Shown: positions 11,620-24,985, counted from the stretch's first letter. The stretch is 64,000 nucleotides of DNA from Mesocentrotus franciscanus (GCA_037976565.1 CP137668.1:32288264-32352263); one strand, 5' to 3'. Notes: a model not told the origin generated them from the sequence alone. Made by a program: numbers and translations.

Positions 11620-12498
11620 ACTCATCGTTGCATTATACACAGTAGAGCCTAAACCAAATAAGGACATCTTATTCCGAACTCTCGCAATCTTATATTCATG
11701 AACATAAATGCCTATCGGTGGCGTAGAGAGGGCAAAGCGGTCATTGAAAGAGCACTTACAGTATTGGGGCACTAGTATTAATCGAGGATGAAATGTAAAT
11801 TAATGGGGACATAAAGTAGGGAAAAGTGTCATTTCTTTTCTTGTTCTCTTTCCCTTCCCTTTGATGACTATCGTCCAGTGTCTGTGTGAAATATTTCCCC
11901 CGTTTTTAAATTGCTTTTCCGATAATTGTCATTTTAAATAATAGCGTATTACATGCAATGATTGAAATTCCTTATTTTATCTGTTTTGCATTATCAGTTT
12001 TTCTTTTAAATCCCAGAAATAATTACGAGAGGATGAACTGTGTCCCATGATTAGGACAAAGTAAATCACACACAAAATCACATCTGAAACGAACAAATGG
12101 AGCATGTTGGTGGATTTTTTTTGGGGTGGGGGGTGGGTTAGAGGCTAAGACCGATAAACAAAGAGGAATGACCGAAATATTTCGACCCTTTACTCTCTTA
12201 TTCGCGTGCTTGTCAATTCCTCGCGACTGTGATGGACAGTAGAAATCAATTTTCCATCAAAATTAATGAAACCATGATTTCTTTTACAGATACGACTTAC
12301 TTAGACCCCCAGTAGCCCCTTTTTCAGGTCAAAGGCCAAAAAGGTCAAAGAGAATTTGAGCTGTGCGATCTGGTAGCAGAGACCAAGAGCTAGGCCTAAA
12401 TCAGTGTCAGGGAAATACGTTTCTCTTACCCCCGTTTTTCCATATAACCTCTATAATTTCAATAGGACATACACTCTGTATCGTAATCATCCAGATTC

Positions 12499-12889
12499 TT
12501 AAAGATAAAGTTGAGTTCTGGTCATGCGATTGCGTTGTGAAAGAAACAGTGTGGAATCAATCAGAAAAGGTTGATCATCTAGCATACAAGTAATTGTGTG
12601 TACTGCAAGGTTCTGGAATCATCAAAATGTTAGAAATTTGGCCCAGTCTTGGTAAAGTTACAAGCACTGTACACAGAAAGATGTATATGGGACTACACAA
12701 ACATGTGGCATAAAATCCGTCCCGATTTTTATGCTGTTACATGTCATATTTATAATATTAAGGCATTTTGAAGAGCCATGCTTTTCAGGGAACATTTTTT
12801 ATCTGATTTTCGTCCACACTTGCATAATAACAATGATGACGCTCACTAATTATTTTTCGCCTCTTCCCAGAACTCAACCTTCTCTTTAA
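12499..12889 (+). mobile_element. TTAA-flanked element family A, copy 1
   Basis: TTAA at 12499-12502 and 12886-12889 flanks inverted ends AGATAAAGTTGAGTTCTGG and CCCAGAACTCAACCTTCTCT. The interior contains CATGCGATTGCGTTGTGAA and TATGGGACTACACAAACATG, shared with other copies. It is ~390 bp with no coding capacity. It and 43139-43536 are the most complete copies. Confidence 0.8.
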
Positions 12890-13528
12890 GTGGTCAAGAT
12901 TCACTTGGTCTGAAATCGTCCACAGGAGTTGACAACAAGTTAAATTACAAGTTACAGTTACCTAACTAAAGAAAGGTTCTGTATCATCTATATTTATATG
13001 AACGAGTATTGAATTGCGTGTTTGTCGACGGTGTATTTCAGTGTTATCACTGATTTGATATTTTTTTATTACATAGGGTGTATTCAATGTACCATGTGTA
13101 TGTATGCCCGTTTGCCTTGTATGTTAACAAAATTGATTTAATAAGTTTGGTGTTCCCCTTAAAAGAAAACATGAACTTGACAGGTGCAGTAGCTCTGACT
13201 GAGAATAGCTTTAGACTTGTTGTTTCTATCTACTTATTGAAAATGTCATATATTTAATTCGAATTCATGACGTTTGTAATATTCCAGTTTTTTCTCAATG
13301 ATTGTCTGTTTTTTGATCCATGCCCTTGCATCATATTGTGCATTTTGATGTTTTTAAGCTAGATATTAACAGAAGAAAACAAAACATGAAAATCAAACAA
13401 AAGCAGGGTAAAGGAAAAATGTTGAAGGATAAGAAGCACCCAGAAACAAATCAAACAAGCTATAAAACAAATAAAACAACCGCCCACCCCCCCCCCAAAA
13501 AAAAAGCTTTTCTTCTTTCTAATAGATA

Positions 13529-13796
13529 TTAAAGGTACTATGTCCCATTTGCAGGCCAAACAAATCATAAGGTTATATTCCAACGGCATTTGAAAGATAA
13601 TACTAATTCAGAACTTCCCTCCAAAAAAGGGCTTTACATTTTTTTTTTTTTTTGGGGGGGGGGGGTCTTTTTGTTGGAATACTAGGACACTGCTAACGTT
13701 TAAATTTCACAGATAGGTCATACGTGACATCTTCATAATTCCTGCAAAGATCTACATAATTTGATGTTGGCTGCATAAGGGATACACTACCTTTAA
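13529..13796. mobile_element. TTAA-flanked miniature element (TTAAAGGTA ends)
   Basis: The left end TTAAAGGTACTATGTCCC and the reverse-complemented right end TTAAAGGTAGTGTATCCC form terminal inverted repeats of ~18 bp, continuing imperfectly through TTTGCAGGC / TTATGCAGCC. The interior holds T15 and G10 homopolymers. TTAA plus a following AGG is compatible with Kolobok-type ends (inference). Confidence 0.65.
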
Positions 13797-14087
13797 CAGA
13801 CAATAACAAATACAGCAGGTAGATTTTTTTTTTTTTTTAAAGAAGTTATAAAAAAAAACACATAAGTAGCGCATAAGATAATATGAATAAGAGAAGGACA
13901 ACAATGAGACAGATAAAACCATTCAGCCGGAAGAATAAAGCCTATATCACAATGTTTAAGCGGACTAGTTGCAAGGTTAATCTACGTGTTATGAGACGCA
14001 TTTTATTGTTTATCCTACTTGAGCTGACTGTCTAATTATGATTAATGGTCATAATTGTCTCCTTTAATCTGTCGCTCGCTCCCGCCT

Positions 14088-14514
14088 CCCCCTCTCTCTC
14101 TCTCTCTCTCTCTCTCCCTCTCTCACTTTCTCTCTTTTAATTTATATCTACCTAAATAACATTAAACACCTCTCATTTTCTGCATCTTTGTTTCTGGCCC
14201 CCCATCATGTGCGTAATTTCTGTAATGATTGCATGGTGTCTTTCAATTCCGCTCTGTTTATCGCTCCATTTACTGTCAGCCTCGATCTACTCTATATAAT
14301 ATTAGCGTTTTCCAACAACAATAGGCATGATTATATAGGTAGATAGATAGAGAGATAATATAGATAAATTGATAGATAGACTGTAAGAGATAGGGGCAAT
14401 TGAGTGAAAGACAGACGGAGGGAGACATGGCGAGATAATTACAATTTCACCGTATCTCTCTATAGCTATCCCCACTACCCTCCCCACCCCACCCCTTATC
14501 CCTCCCTCCCCCTC

Positions 14515-14562
<48 letters not shown>

Positions 14563-14610
14563 TTCTCTCTCTGTCTCTCTGTCTCTCACTCTTTCTCTCT
14601 CTCTCGTTAT
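14088..14610. repeat. Two (CT)n tracts
   Basis: CT tracts at 14088-14137 and 14517-14605, separated by ordinary sequence. Open frames through them are artefacts. Confidence 0.9.
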
Positions 14611-14820
14611 CTGTCCCATTATATCCATCACTGCTACATATTGAGGACGTGGGATGTTTGAAGACCTAGAAACATCATGACCAATGATCAATGATAGCTT
14701 TTTCGTTGTCATCCTGTAAACACGACCTCGCTTACAGGAACAAACAAAAAAACAGTCCAACCCCAAGCTATAATACCTCCTTATCGATCACTCCACCACA
14801 TGAAATGAAGTGAAATTTGT

Positions 14821-15113
14821 TTAACAGGCCATTTTCGTAATGTAACCAAAGTTATAAACTCAACTGCCCCGATACGAATTATTTCATTCATCCAATTATT
14901 GTATTTCAATGGTCAGAATGTAAATTGCATATATTACGAGTTGTTAGGTAGGGCGAGCCATAATGTTTGTGCTACCTAGCAACACCAAATGTATACAATT
15001 TTAATTCTGACTATTGAGATACATTTATTTGTAACAGGTGAATGAAATAATTCGTATCGAGGCGCTTCACAAAGACACATATGCATAAACTTGGTTACAT
15101 TACGAAAATGGCC
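14821..15113. mobile_element. Foldback element family E, copy 2
   Basis: A perfect 23-nt inverted repeat, GGCCATTTTCGTAATGTAAC... at 14827-14849 and its complement at 15091-15113, encloses further inverted pieces (GATACGAATTATTTCATTCA with TGAATGAAATAATTCGTATC). The same arms form the foldback at 61213-61384. TTAA lies at 14821-14824. The centre holds ~190 bp of unrelated sequence. Confidence 0.7.
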
Positions 15114-16764
15114 GATTGGGGGCGATCAAAGAATCATAATTTGTTCCCTTCCTAAGAATATTAATCATGATTATTAGTATTAACAAAATTACAAAAAACA
15201 GGCCATCGACTTTGTCAAATCTGTGGTTTTATTCGCTCTATGGCTTACACCGAAAACATGAATATTCAAAGTAAAACGTATTTGCATATTCATAAGGAAT
15301 GGCTTTTCGATTCGATGACACGGTGTATCAATGCAACTTTTTGACAATAATGTAAATCGTGTTCGTAATACATCTCACAAATGTATATCATATAGTATAA
15401 CGCATGTAACATTCATAATGTAATGATTTGGAATCGGTTTAAGTCGTTGTTGTAAATTTCATGTCAATACTCTTTCTCAAAAACATTACAAAATCCAATA
15501 ATCCTAAATGAGCAATTTAGTGACGACAATCAACTCATGGAATATTGTTTGTCTCGAAGGTTGTTGTTTTATTTTCGATTAATATCTTGATTGGTTCGGA
15601 ATTTTAAATCATTGATTTAGTTTCCTATTTCATTTTCTATAATTACAGAATGGAATGTTGAATATTCCAAGTAGCTCAAAGAGGTATTGCATGATTTAAT
15701 GTTATATTACAACCAATGAAACTGGGGCAGAAGGCTTTATGCCACAGCTAATCAGTTAACACTTTCTGTGTCTGGCGTTCAAGTGATTAAATAATCAAAA
15801 CTTGATATTCATTTAGGTTTTTTCTGATTTATGATGATATCTTGGCCAAAAAAACGATGAAATAATCAGTACAAAGACAATTAATAAGTCATAACGTAAA
15901 TGCGTAAGGTGCTTGATACTGCACTGAATATAACTCATGGAATGACTCCATCCATTTTTAGATTATCATGATTACGACGACCTTATCTCATGAATTGATT
16001 CCAACTGCTTCAACAAAAAACTGCTTGCTGTCAAATCCTAAATGCCTGTGTATTCAATGGAAAATTTTCTATCAAGATTTAAAGAGAACTACTCCCTAAA
16101 GCCTTGTGTAACTCCATTTATTCTCCATCGATCACATTGCCACGTATGTAGCTACTCTAGGTTATTGTTAATAGCATATACACTTGAGAATTGTACACGG
16201 CGTTTGGTGCTGAATTTTTCAGCATTTTTTATTCAGTTACCTCGATAGAGAATCAAATAGTGTTCTAAAATCCAGCTATAAAGAAATTATTTGAATGTTG
16301 CCATCATTAACGGATTAGGATATATATTCAGCTAAAAAGAGCCATATTATGCTCTAGAAAATGCCAACAACTTTAAATTTCTCGAACTACTTATTTACTA
16401 GAATAGATGGGTTCTTGCGTTACATAATAACAACGAGTTTAAGACCCATTAGTTGTGATTAGAGGTACAAAATGATTCGATTTTGTAGGGTTATTCCAAA
16501 GGGAAAATGTGATGAGGGAACACCGAAGATGGGTCCAGGGATTAGACCACATTTGAACCATTGTATGTGTCGGCATCGTCATGAATAGGTGATCATTGAG
16601 TTTGATCACGTTTTATTCGCATCCAATCCAGCCAATTTTCCAATACAGTCCGTTTCATTTTTTTCTGTTAAGTGGAAGGAAACTAACAAAGTAGAAAATA
16701 TAGCAACGAGAGTCTATCTTCGTGTGTTGAGGTTTGGAGGAGGGTATATGGGCGTGTGCGAGGT
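15114..16764. other. Non-coding DNA, nothing recognised
   Basis: AT-rich, with only short featureless frames (for example 16042-16248). Confidence 0.5.
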
Positions 16765-16988
16765 CAATGGCGTAACACAGTGGGTAGGGAAGTCAGGTGC
16801 CCCCCTCGAAAGGCGAACATGATAAAGCATGGAAAAGGAAGAAGGAAATAGAAGGGAAGAAAAGGACCGTCACAACCTCTCCTAGTTGGCCTTATTTTCA
16901 CCTACTAATTAAGCTCTGAGACCGCTGTCCCAAAATAATGCCAGCTCCCCCTCTCACCTTCACTCGCCGCACTCTCGCTACGCCACTG
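16765..16988. mobile_element. hAT-like miniature element
   Basis: Inverted ends CAATGGCGTAAC and CGCTACGCCACTG resemble the CAGTGGCGTAGC terminus at 32794. The flanking octamers TGCGAGGT and TGTGAAGG agree at 5 of 8 positions, compatible with a decayed target duplication but not proof of one. No transposase. Confidence 0.5.
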
Positions 16989-17096
16989 TGTGAAGGTAAA
17001 CTGTTGCATGTGTTCTTTGCATTTGAAATCTGATCATCATCGTATCACCCATATTCTAGTGATAATTATAGATTCACCATTGTATTTCTTTTCAGG

Positions 17097-17490
17097 TTCA
17101 AGAGAAGGTTCTGGTAACAATGAAACATACATTATGAGCTTTCTCATTCTGTTTTTATGTCAGTATTGACGAAAATCATCGTAGATTGTCACCTGAACAG
17201 GACTACTCTTCACATGCCCTCACATGTTATGTCGAGAAATAGCTGACAAGTTTGGACCAAACATTATTGCCACATGTTTGTAGTCCCATATACCCATTCC
17301 TGCGCAGGGCGTGTGATTTTTTTTAGCAAGACTGAGCCTCTAGGCATTTTCATATTGATCATTCCAAAACATAACATTATTCACAGTACATTTTCCCTTG
17401 TTTGTGGGTGTACTACACAATAAATCTTTCCAAACTGCTTCTAGACAGCTAGTTTCACGCTGCGATGGAATACTCAACTTAATCTTTTCA
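17097..17490 (-). mobile_element. Family A element, copy 2 (inverted)
   Basis: The left end AGAGAAGGTTCTGG and the right end ACTCAACTTAATCTT match family A termini. The interior has CCACATGTTTGTAGTCCCAT, the complement of the signature in copy 1. Both outer tetramers read TTCA rather than TTAA, so the duplication has mutated or the target differed. Confidence 0.65.
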
Positions 17491-17565
17491 GATACATTTT
17501 CTTGTTAGTCGTCTCGTTACCTTCCAGACGCATTCATATTCCATGGCTCATCTCCATTGGTGTAA

Positions 17566-18820
17566 CTAAGGTGACAGAACCGTCATTAAAGAGACAAGAT
17601 ACTGCCCCCATTAAACCATGCATCATCCTACATCGGCGCTACAACCATTGCCACCTTCAGGAAAGGAATTAGTTTGTATCATCAGACATTTTTGCATTGT
17701 CAATTTGTCGATTTAGTTTTCAAACCGCGTTCTTGGCATACATGCAATGTACCTTGCTAAAATAAAAACATTGCATTGATTTTGATGATTTAAGTTGATT
17801 TATAAACTGATAAGCGATAACGTGATAACTTCATGAATTTGCTTTCCACAAATATTGATATAGCAGGGCTGGATATAACAACAGTCAAGGATTTGTACTT
17901 AAACACAAACGAAGAACCTTTGAGATATTGAATAGCTGGTTGTTTCTTACAGTATTTGGGGTAGATACCTCAGCCCAAAAGATATATGCCTGATTGACCT
18001 TATATAATGTTTTGACATTTTGCAGTGTTTTGTCTAAGAACAGCAAGACTGAAGATCATAAAACGAATATGTTTTCACAACACTTTCATTGTTTCAATAC
18101 ACTGTTTTTCCATTAGTTGTAATTTGATAATTTTAGGGGGAACTAAAATATGCAACATCTCTTATATCTAGAGTATAAATGTTATTCCTTTACAAAGATG
18201 CCTTGCAACGATCCTGTATCTGGCTTACATCCCATGTAAACTGCCTGCATATCCATCTCCGTTATCTGATTATAGTAGGGTCTTTAACTGGAGACTAGAA
18301 TACTCTCCTAAGAGGACAGGGTGATGTTGCTATGAGGATGAGCCATTTCATGTTTGATTGATGTGGGAGAGATAAAAGCTGAGATGATATCTGAACCCCT
18401 TCGCCTTTTGAATCCACGTAACAACATCTTCAAACGGTATTTTGTTAGATTTAATGAGGGATATATTTGGCATCTGCAGTAGGCATGATTGTGCTTTGAA
18501 ACATTATCAAAGATGCTCCAAAATTTTACAAAAAGGCTTGGTAAACACGTGCTAATGAGATGTGGCGGTTTCTTATGTGTCAGTCTAATAGATAACTTGA
18601 AGTGAGAAATGTTTTCGATTAGTATGTTTTGTTAAACAAATTACATACACATTTTTTGTAATGGCGAGATATGGAGATATGGGGCGTTTCTTTTATATAC
18701 TTTTTAAATTCTGATCTATTCATCTATCACTATATCTATCAAACCATGTTTTCAAGTTTTGCTCTTCGCCCCATCCTTTGGTTATCGCTTTTTCTCAATG
18801 TATGCTTTGGGGTTTTTTCT
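17566..18820. other. Non-coding DNA, nothing recognised
   Basis: No convincing exon, palindrome or repeat was seen. Confidence 0.45.
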
Positions 18821-18821
18821 C

Positions 18822-18841
18822 ACTCCCTCTCTCTCCCTCTG

Positions 18842-18924
<83 letters not shown>
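18822..18924. repeat. Long (CT)n microsatellite
   Basis: Almost pure CT for ~100 bp, followed by (TTTA)n. Confidence 0.95.
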
Positions 18925-18926
<2 letters not shown>

Positions 18927-19046
18927 TTATTTATTTTCTACGTCGAATGTTTCAGACCGTCTGAACTTATTCAATTTTTCTCTAACCCCTATCGCCCCCT
19001 CAAAAAAAAAACACGCTCCTCATCTTCGAGTCCATTGTATCCGTCA

Positions 19047-19056
19047 TCTCTCTATT

Positions 19057-19087
<31 letters not shown>

Positions 19088-19182
19088 GTGTCTCTCTGTG
19101 TCTATCATTGTCTCTGTATCCCTCTTTGACTATCTGCCTCGCTTTTCTCCCCTCTCTCCAGCACTCTCTCCCCTTCTCTCTC

Positions 19183-19213
<31 letters not shown>

Positions 19214-19300
19214 GTCTCTACGTCTCTCTCTGTGTGTCTCTCTCTGTCTCTCTCTGCCTCTCTCTCTCACTCACTCTCTCTCTCTCCCCTCTCTCTCCAT
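19047..19300. repeat. (CT)n microsatellite with TCTG interruptions
   Basis: About 250 bp of CT/TCTG/TCTC. Open frames of up to 204 codons through this and the preceding tract are low complexity. Confidence 0.95.
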
Positions 19301-20134
19301 TCCACCCATTTGTTTATGCATCCATTCAAAGTCTATAGAGGGCATTGATATTTTTGACCAATATATCAATTAGCGGCATTGCAGAAAGATTAGACTTATT
19401 TCAATTTATTACATCCAATTTTGTAAATTGGCAGATTTGGGACAGGTAATCAATTAATTAGATGGGAAACACTGAATAGAATAGACAAAACATATTTGAA
19501 ATATGAATTGAGGTAACCATTCACTTACATTTTCAATACTGCTTTTTTCGGCTGGCTATGCTGACTTATTTCATTTCTATTTCTGTTTTTTTGTTGTAAA
19601 TAAATGTATAGGCCTATTCTTTTATTATTTTTTCTATGATAACCTATTAAGAAAAAGTGTATTTGGTTGATATATATAAACACAATTTTGTCTTTACTTG
19701 GCAGAAAGTATACATATTTTTCTCGAAAAGAATTGATTATATTGCACTTCAATGATCATTAAATAAATGCACTGTTTACTCGTTCTTAGAAGTATAATCC
19801 ATGATAACAAATATGAAATACACATTCGTTAATATTTTAACTTACAGCATGGAATTCTATTCAGAGTGTATACTCTCTCAGACGTAACACAGTCTATAAA
19901 ACGGGATAAAAACCTCAACATATCTGCGGTAAAATGTGAGATAAAAAGTTGCATTCCTTTCGTCTTACGTCAGAATATTGTAAAAAGCGTATGAAAAAGT
20001 AAAGCATGTCAATTCAATATTTTATATTCCAGTGAGAAATTAAAAACACGATCCTCTTTAAGATTTGATGTTCTTGATAAATGAGAGCATATATAATTAT
20101 ATAGGGCCTATATACCATGCATACACGAGAGGAG

Positions 20135-20141
20135 GGACGGA

Positions 20142-20185
<44 letters not shown>

Positions 20186-20340
20186 ATGAGGGATAGAGAG
20201 AGAGAGAGAGAGATAGATAGGGAGAGAGAGATATATAGATAGTGAGAGAAAGAGAAAGAGAGAGAGAAAGAGAGAGAGAGTGAAATAGAGACAGAGACAG
20301 AGAGAGACAGAGAGAGAGAGAGAGACAGAGAGAGAGAGAC

Positions 20341-20392
<52 letters not shown>

Positions 20393-20395
20393 CGG
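20135..20395. repeat. (GA)n microsatellite
   Basis: GA, GAAA and GACA units for ~260 bp, with short TAGA interruptions. Confidence 0.95.
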
Positions 20396-21188
20396 GGTGG
20401 ATGTTAAGAAGCTAGAGAAAAAAAAGATGTGTTTGGAAAATTGCAAGACATTGTGGGTGTAAGGAGAAGATGAGATGGGCTACACATAGCGTCGGGGGAG
20501 GGGGGAGGAGGGGGGGGGGGTAAAAACTAAAAAGGGCAAACAGTATTTAGATGAAGAAACACAGAGAATCGTTTATGTTTGTCTTAAAACGCAGAAGCAT
20601 TCATTTGCAGTTAGAGTCTTATTTCCTCCTTATAACCACTAATAAGAAATTCCGTTTTTGAATATAAAATAACAAATATTGATACAAATCGCGTTTTAAT
20701 TGTAATAACAACTCAACATGCGAGTTTATTCATTCAGCACACTCTGCCCAATGCAAACCCATATTTAGGCATATAGCCCTGGTCGCACATCACATACGCA
20801 TGACAAGCGGGGGCTATAGTGGATGGGGGTGGATATTTTTAAGTGACACGACAGCATGGATTTAATACGCTGCTAAAAGCCTCGCTATAGAAATGAAGAA
20901 AAGAAAGACCTTAAACAGACTGATGAAAAACCAGAGGGATTGCATGCAGTCATAACAGTGAAAAAATGCAGTAATAAAACCGGGGGCGCATTGTGCGGTA
21001 TTTGGGACAAGGCCGCCCCTCTATTCTTTGGTATTTAGTGAGCACAATGGGGGCGAATTTGGGGTTTGGAGAGGGGCAGGAGGGTGTTTAACAGGGAGAG
21101 AATACAAAACATTAAAATGTTTGACGTTATCGGATACTTCACAATGCACAGGAGTATTTCAGCACTATAATAAATCCCATTCATTTCT

Positions 21189-21189
<1 letters not shown>

Positions 21190-21236
<47 letters not shown>

Positions 21237-21244
21237 CTCTCTCT
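21190..21244. repeat. (CT)n microsatellite
   Basis: Pure CT with a terminal TTTC. Confidence 0.95.
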
Positions 21245-22086
21245 GAAACCTTCTTGTCTCCTCACTCACAATCTTTCTGTGTTTCCTTCATTGCTTACTA
21301 TGCGAGTATGAGAAGATTGAATGGTTCCAAAGGGTATTATAGCAAAACAGTCTGAAGAGAAACACTGAAGAGAACGAATCAAAAAAGTTACAATTTTATT
21401 TAATAGAATCATCTAATAAATCAAGTTTACTATTAGAGTATATTTCATAAAGGTACATATTTATTAACCAAAAATTCACGTTTATCCCACGTGACTCTTC
21501 TACATTTGGACTATAAAATTTAGACCAGTATATATGAGTAAAGACATATTCAGCAATATTAGAATTTAAAATAAAAGTTGTTTTTTTAAATAATAATAGT
21601 TAAAATTTCAAATGAAAGGATATGACCAGAGAATTATTTCAACAAACATATATCAAAATAAACACAGAGTGAGTACGAAACTGGGACAACGTATGAGCGC
21701 TGCTTGCAGACGTTAGATTCATTAGTCGTGTAAATTGTTTTCTCAACCCAAATTGCGGTTTTTAAAAAAAAGGTCATATGTTTGGTAATGCAATTTTTAA
21801 AAAAAATCCGCTGAATTCAATTTTCTTACAAAAGATTTTCATATTCGTAATTGATTTAAAATGAAAAATGACTGTGATTTTGAACATTGGGATACGATTT
21901 CGGAATCATGCGCAGACTGCACTTAGATTAAAAAGGAGAAATCTGGGAGGGGCTTTAATCGTATAGCAACCCCTGGACGCAGGGTCTTTGGAAAAACAAA
22001 ATATGAACTTCATTCGATGTCAAAGAACGTTTTCTGTGAAACAATGACATACCTGTACTATCTGAACCTTGCTCTTTACATATTAA

Positions 22087-22117
22087 AACCAGGGAGGTCC
22101 CTCCCACCTCCCTGGTA
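22087..22117. other. Short perfect hairpin
   Basis: CCAGGGAGG and CCTCCCTGG flank a short C/T loop. A related but weaker motif lies at 3868-3890. Role unknown. Confidence 0.5.
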
Positions 22118-22369
22118 AAACAGTGAGCATTATAATTAAACACATGGGAAATGAATTCGTGACGTATCAGATCAATCAGCGAATATTAGATCATTTCAAG
22201 AGATAATGTTTGTCATATTTTGAATAAATCACCTCTTTCGCTTACCGAGATCACTTATATTGACATACATTTCACATTAGATCATTTGTCCCAGTGTTGT
22301 CTAAATTAATTTTACTTGTCGCATGAGTGATAGAATTTCTTCTGCTTTTGTTTTTACTTTCTGTTGACG

Positions 22370-22620
22370 GGGAATTAATGGGATAAAACTTTAGCGCGAT
22401 TAAACCCAAATCCCTGGATAATTAATCACTAGAGAGGGAGTGTCGGCAACATACAAAGGGGCCATTAACCTGATTCGAACGGAACGGTTAATCAGAATGA
22501 CTGTAATTAACTCGTTTATAATTCAAAGCGTACCGCCCCGTGCAACTGTAATGACAGGTTTTAGACTGTTGCAATTTAATGGCATTAACAATATGAATAT
22601 AACTCACTCCGTGTAGAATT
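22370..22620. promoter_or_regulatory. Possible regulatory segment rich in homeodomain-type sites
   Basis: It contains GGATAATTAATCACT, GGTTAATCAGAATG and GTAATTAACTCG close together, with no repeats or coding signal. TAAT/ATTA cores occur often by chance in AT-rich DNA, so this is a weak suggestion based on clustering only. Confidence 0.2.
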
Positions 22621-23418
22621 ATTCAGCATAAATGTGAAGCTTAAGGACTGCAATCATTATTGATTTACCTGCTCTACACTAGCTATGACAACTATCACAT
22701 TTTAGTAGTCACCATAACAAACTTCCAAATCGACCTGACAATCCAGTCTTAATCTGACTTTTGAGATAAAACGACTTAAGTATATAATTATTGCTGCATA
22801 GTTTATGTGATTCTCATTTCAATATGATACGAAACATGAGATCGCTTCTTTTTTCTAGGTTTAGTTCCATTATTATTATCATTTTGATAAGTAATATAGA
22901 TTCTTTACTTTTTACTTTGTTAAAATGAGATAAATGTTGATGAAAGTAACAACTGGTTTGAATAATTAATCATTAATTCCAAAGGTTTTTGTGCTATCAT
23001 CTATCATTTATTATGTACTCATTCACAGTTCTATTCTGTATTTGACAAATTAGTTGTACTTTTAATACACTTTCGGTAAGAAAAAGTGTATGTCATATTT
23101 TGGTGCATATTAATACAAGTTTCCTAAAATATCAGATGTTTTCATTGTGGTTTCATAAAACTTGAGGTGAAGATGATCAGTAATTAAATTAATAATATAT
23201 CTTTGCTATATTCTTATCTCCAAATAACCGAACTGTTGAAAATACACATACACAATACGTGTACAGGCATGCGTGCGTATATACAGAGGAATTATGGGGT
23301 AGAGTATAATACACAGTCGCTTGAACTGGCGGCTTTTTGTTGAAATTGCTTTCAAAAATATCTCATCGTCTTCCCGCTTCAATCCCCTCCCTACCCAAGA
23401 TGCTCTCCTAATGGACTC

Positions 23419-23432
23419 GTTACCTTGGCAAC
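23419..23432. promoter_or_regulatory. RFX X-box match
   Basis: GTTACCTTGGCAAC is a full two-half-site match to the RFX consensus (GTNRCC, 0-3 bases, RGYAAC). RFX factors drive ciliary genes. No candidate exon lies next to it, so function is not shown. Confidence 0.4.
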
Positions 23433-23451
23433 GCACATTTTAAAGATGATG

Positions 23452-24030
23452 TCGTGCTATTATGCGATGACAGTGCAATCGAATCACGAGACCCGACTAT
23501 CTTCGTTTTTCCTAGCCTTTTGTCATCCAGACATCTCGAATTTTCTATCGACTTAATGCAATTAATTACGCAACGAAAATTGTGAAATGAACAATCTTTT
23601 TAAATTCGGAGTGTCACTTTTCAGGTTGATTTTGCATCTTCTTTTTGCGAAGTTGACGGCTCAACTTGCAATGCATGCATGCTTGATTTGCAAAAACGAA
23701 TCCCTTTGGAAATGTATAAGTGAGATTTGTCATGACGTCTGATACGACGTGACATATCTTGAACTTATCGACTCTGCACTTTAATGTTGTCTTAAAAGAA
23801 TCTAATCAAGATACGACGTTGTGCTAAACGATGACAGTGCAATATTTCTAGTCTGTGACATCATCCAGAGACCTCGAATTTCTCCCAACTATATGAGCAG
23901 GGGTGATGGAAGAGAATAAATAAAATGGTAAACGTGACTGCAATTTTTGTTTTCTCTCAAATTCGGAGTGTCACTTTACATGTTGATTTTTCTTTTTAAT
24001 ATGAAGTCGGTGGCTAATTTCGTACAGCTT
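23452..24030 (+). repeat. Diverged tandem duplication, ~365 bp period
   Basis: The segments at 23452-23680 and 23815-24030 match in order: GATGACAGTGCAAT, TCATCCAGA(C/G)A, CTCGAATTT, AAATTCGGAGTGTCACTTT, GGTTGATTTT/TGTTGATTTT, then GAAGT(T/C)G(A/G)(C/T)GGCT. Neither copy codes. Confidence 0.65.
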
Positions 24031-24446
24031 TTTCTTAGACTGCGAGAATCGTGGTTGGAAATGATGAAATGATATTTGATATTTAAGTAAATGTATTGAG
24101 CAGGTTATAATAACACTTCAATGTCGATATCAAAAATAGATATGAGGTCTTAGGAATATTTAACCACTCAGGAATATTATACGAATATCATTTGGGAGCT
24201 TACAGTACAGTCACATAAAACAGAGATAAATGGACAGCATTCTCATTATTTTTAAATTTATTCATGGAACGTAGTTGATCCGAATATAAAAATTGCAACC
24301 ATTGACACACCATATGCGGTATCCCGTTGAGGGTTACAATCCTGTACGACTAAGTTTGTCTGTTTATTGTAAAATATAATGAGAGTTGGAAACCTGTGAA
24401 TGAAAGTATTACAAACAAATTCGCAAATATATATGATTCGAAATCA

Positions 24447-24534
24447 GAGCCCTGTCTTATAAATAGTTGCAGAGATAGGGGACTGCAAACTTGCGATTGA
24501 TTAGAGGACTTGCGACTCTTTATAAGACGCGGCC
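24447..24534. mobile_element. GGGCCCCGT-type element, shortest copy
   Basis: It starts GCCCTGTCTTATAAATAGTT and ends CTCTTTATAAGACGCGGCC. The core AGGGGACTGCAAACTTGCG and GATTGATTAGAGGACTTGCG matches the copies at 9889 and 31039, with internal deletions. Confidence 0.65.
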
Positions 24535-24856
24535 TTAGATGCATACAATGGCTCGCATGGATAAGGAAAGTGATGATTTGATACCCTCGACACGTAAATA
24601 CTCCTCCTCTGCCAAGATACATGTAGATGCATGTCCAATTACAAACAGAATAATATATACAGAGTATAAATTATATAGACATTATTGGTTGCATGGATAG
24701 AATAATTTTTTTTAAAGGGTATCAAATTTAGTCGACGTATAATATTTTAGAAGTCCTCTTCCTTCATTGTGAGAAATAAAATTACAATGATGAAATGGAG
24801 AAGAAAAAAATCTGGAATATTATTCACACTACTTACTTTTGTGTTTTCAGAAAATA

Positions 24857-24930
24857 CCCCCCCCCCCAACAACAACAACAACAACAAAGAAAACAAGAAC
24901 AAGAACAAGAACAAGAACAACAAACAGGAA
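24857..24930. repeat. C-run plus (AAC)n/(AAGAAC)n repeat
   Basis: A C homopolymer followed by AAC triplets and AAGAAC hexamers. Confidence 0.9.
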
Positions 24931-24985
24931 GCAAAATCCTCCATATAAAACAAAGAAAAAGGAAAATGGATTCCTACCTTTAATA

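Noticed and set aside
12325..12352. Repeated AGGTCA motifs resembling nuclear-receptor half-sites
   Set aside because: Spacing (9 bp) does not fit standard direct-repeat elements, and the context looks repeat-derived.
17521..17565. 45-bp minus-strand segment with acceptor (CACCTTAG), donor (GGAAG|GTAACG) and one open frame
   Set aside because: Too short to separate from chance without transcripts.
18671..19373. Long open frames (up to 204 codons) through CT tracts, and similar ones at 10212-10803, 38474-38932, 53433-53805, 56021-56471 and 63375-63807
   Set aside because: They are translations of dinucleotide repeats (Ser/Leu or Arg/Glu), open in several frames at once, with no domain or codon bias.
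19846..19893. 48-bp minus-strand segment with acceptor TTTTATAG and donor GTAAGT, open in one frame
   Set aside because: Too short; no neighbouring exon found.
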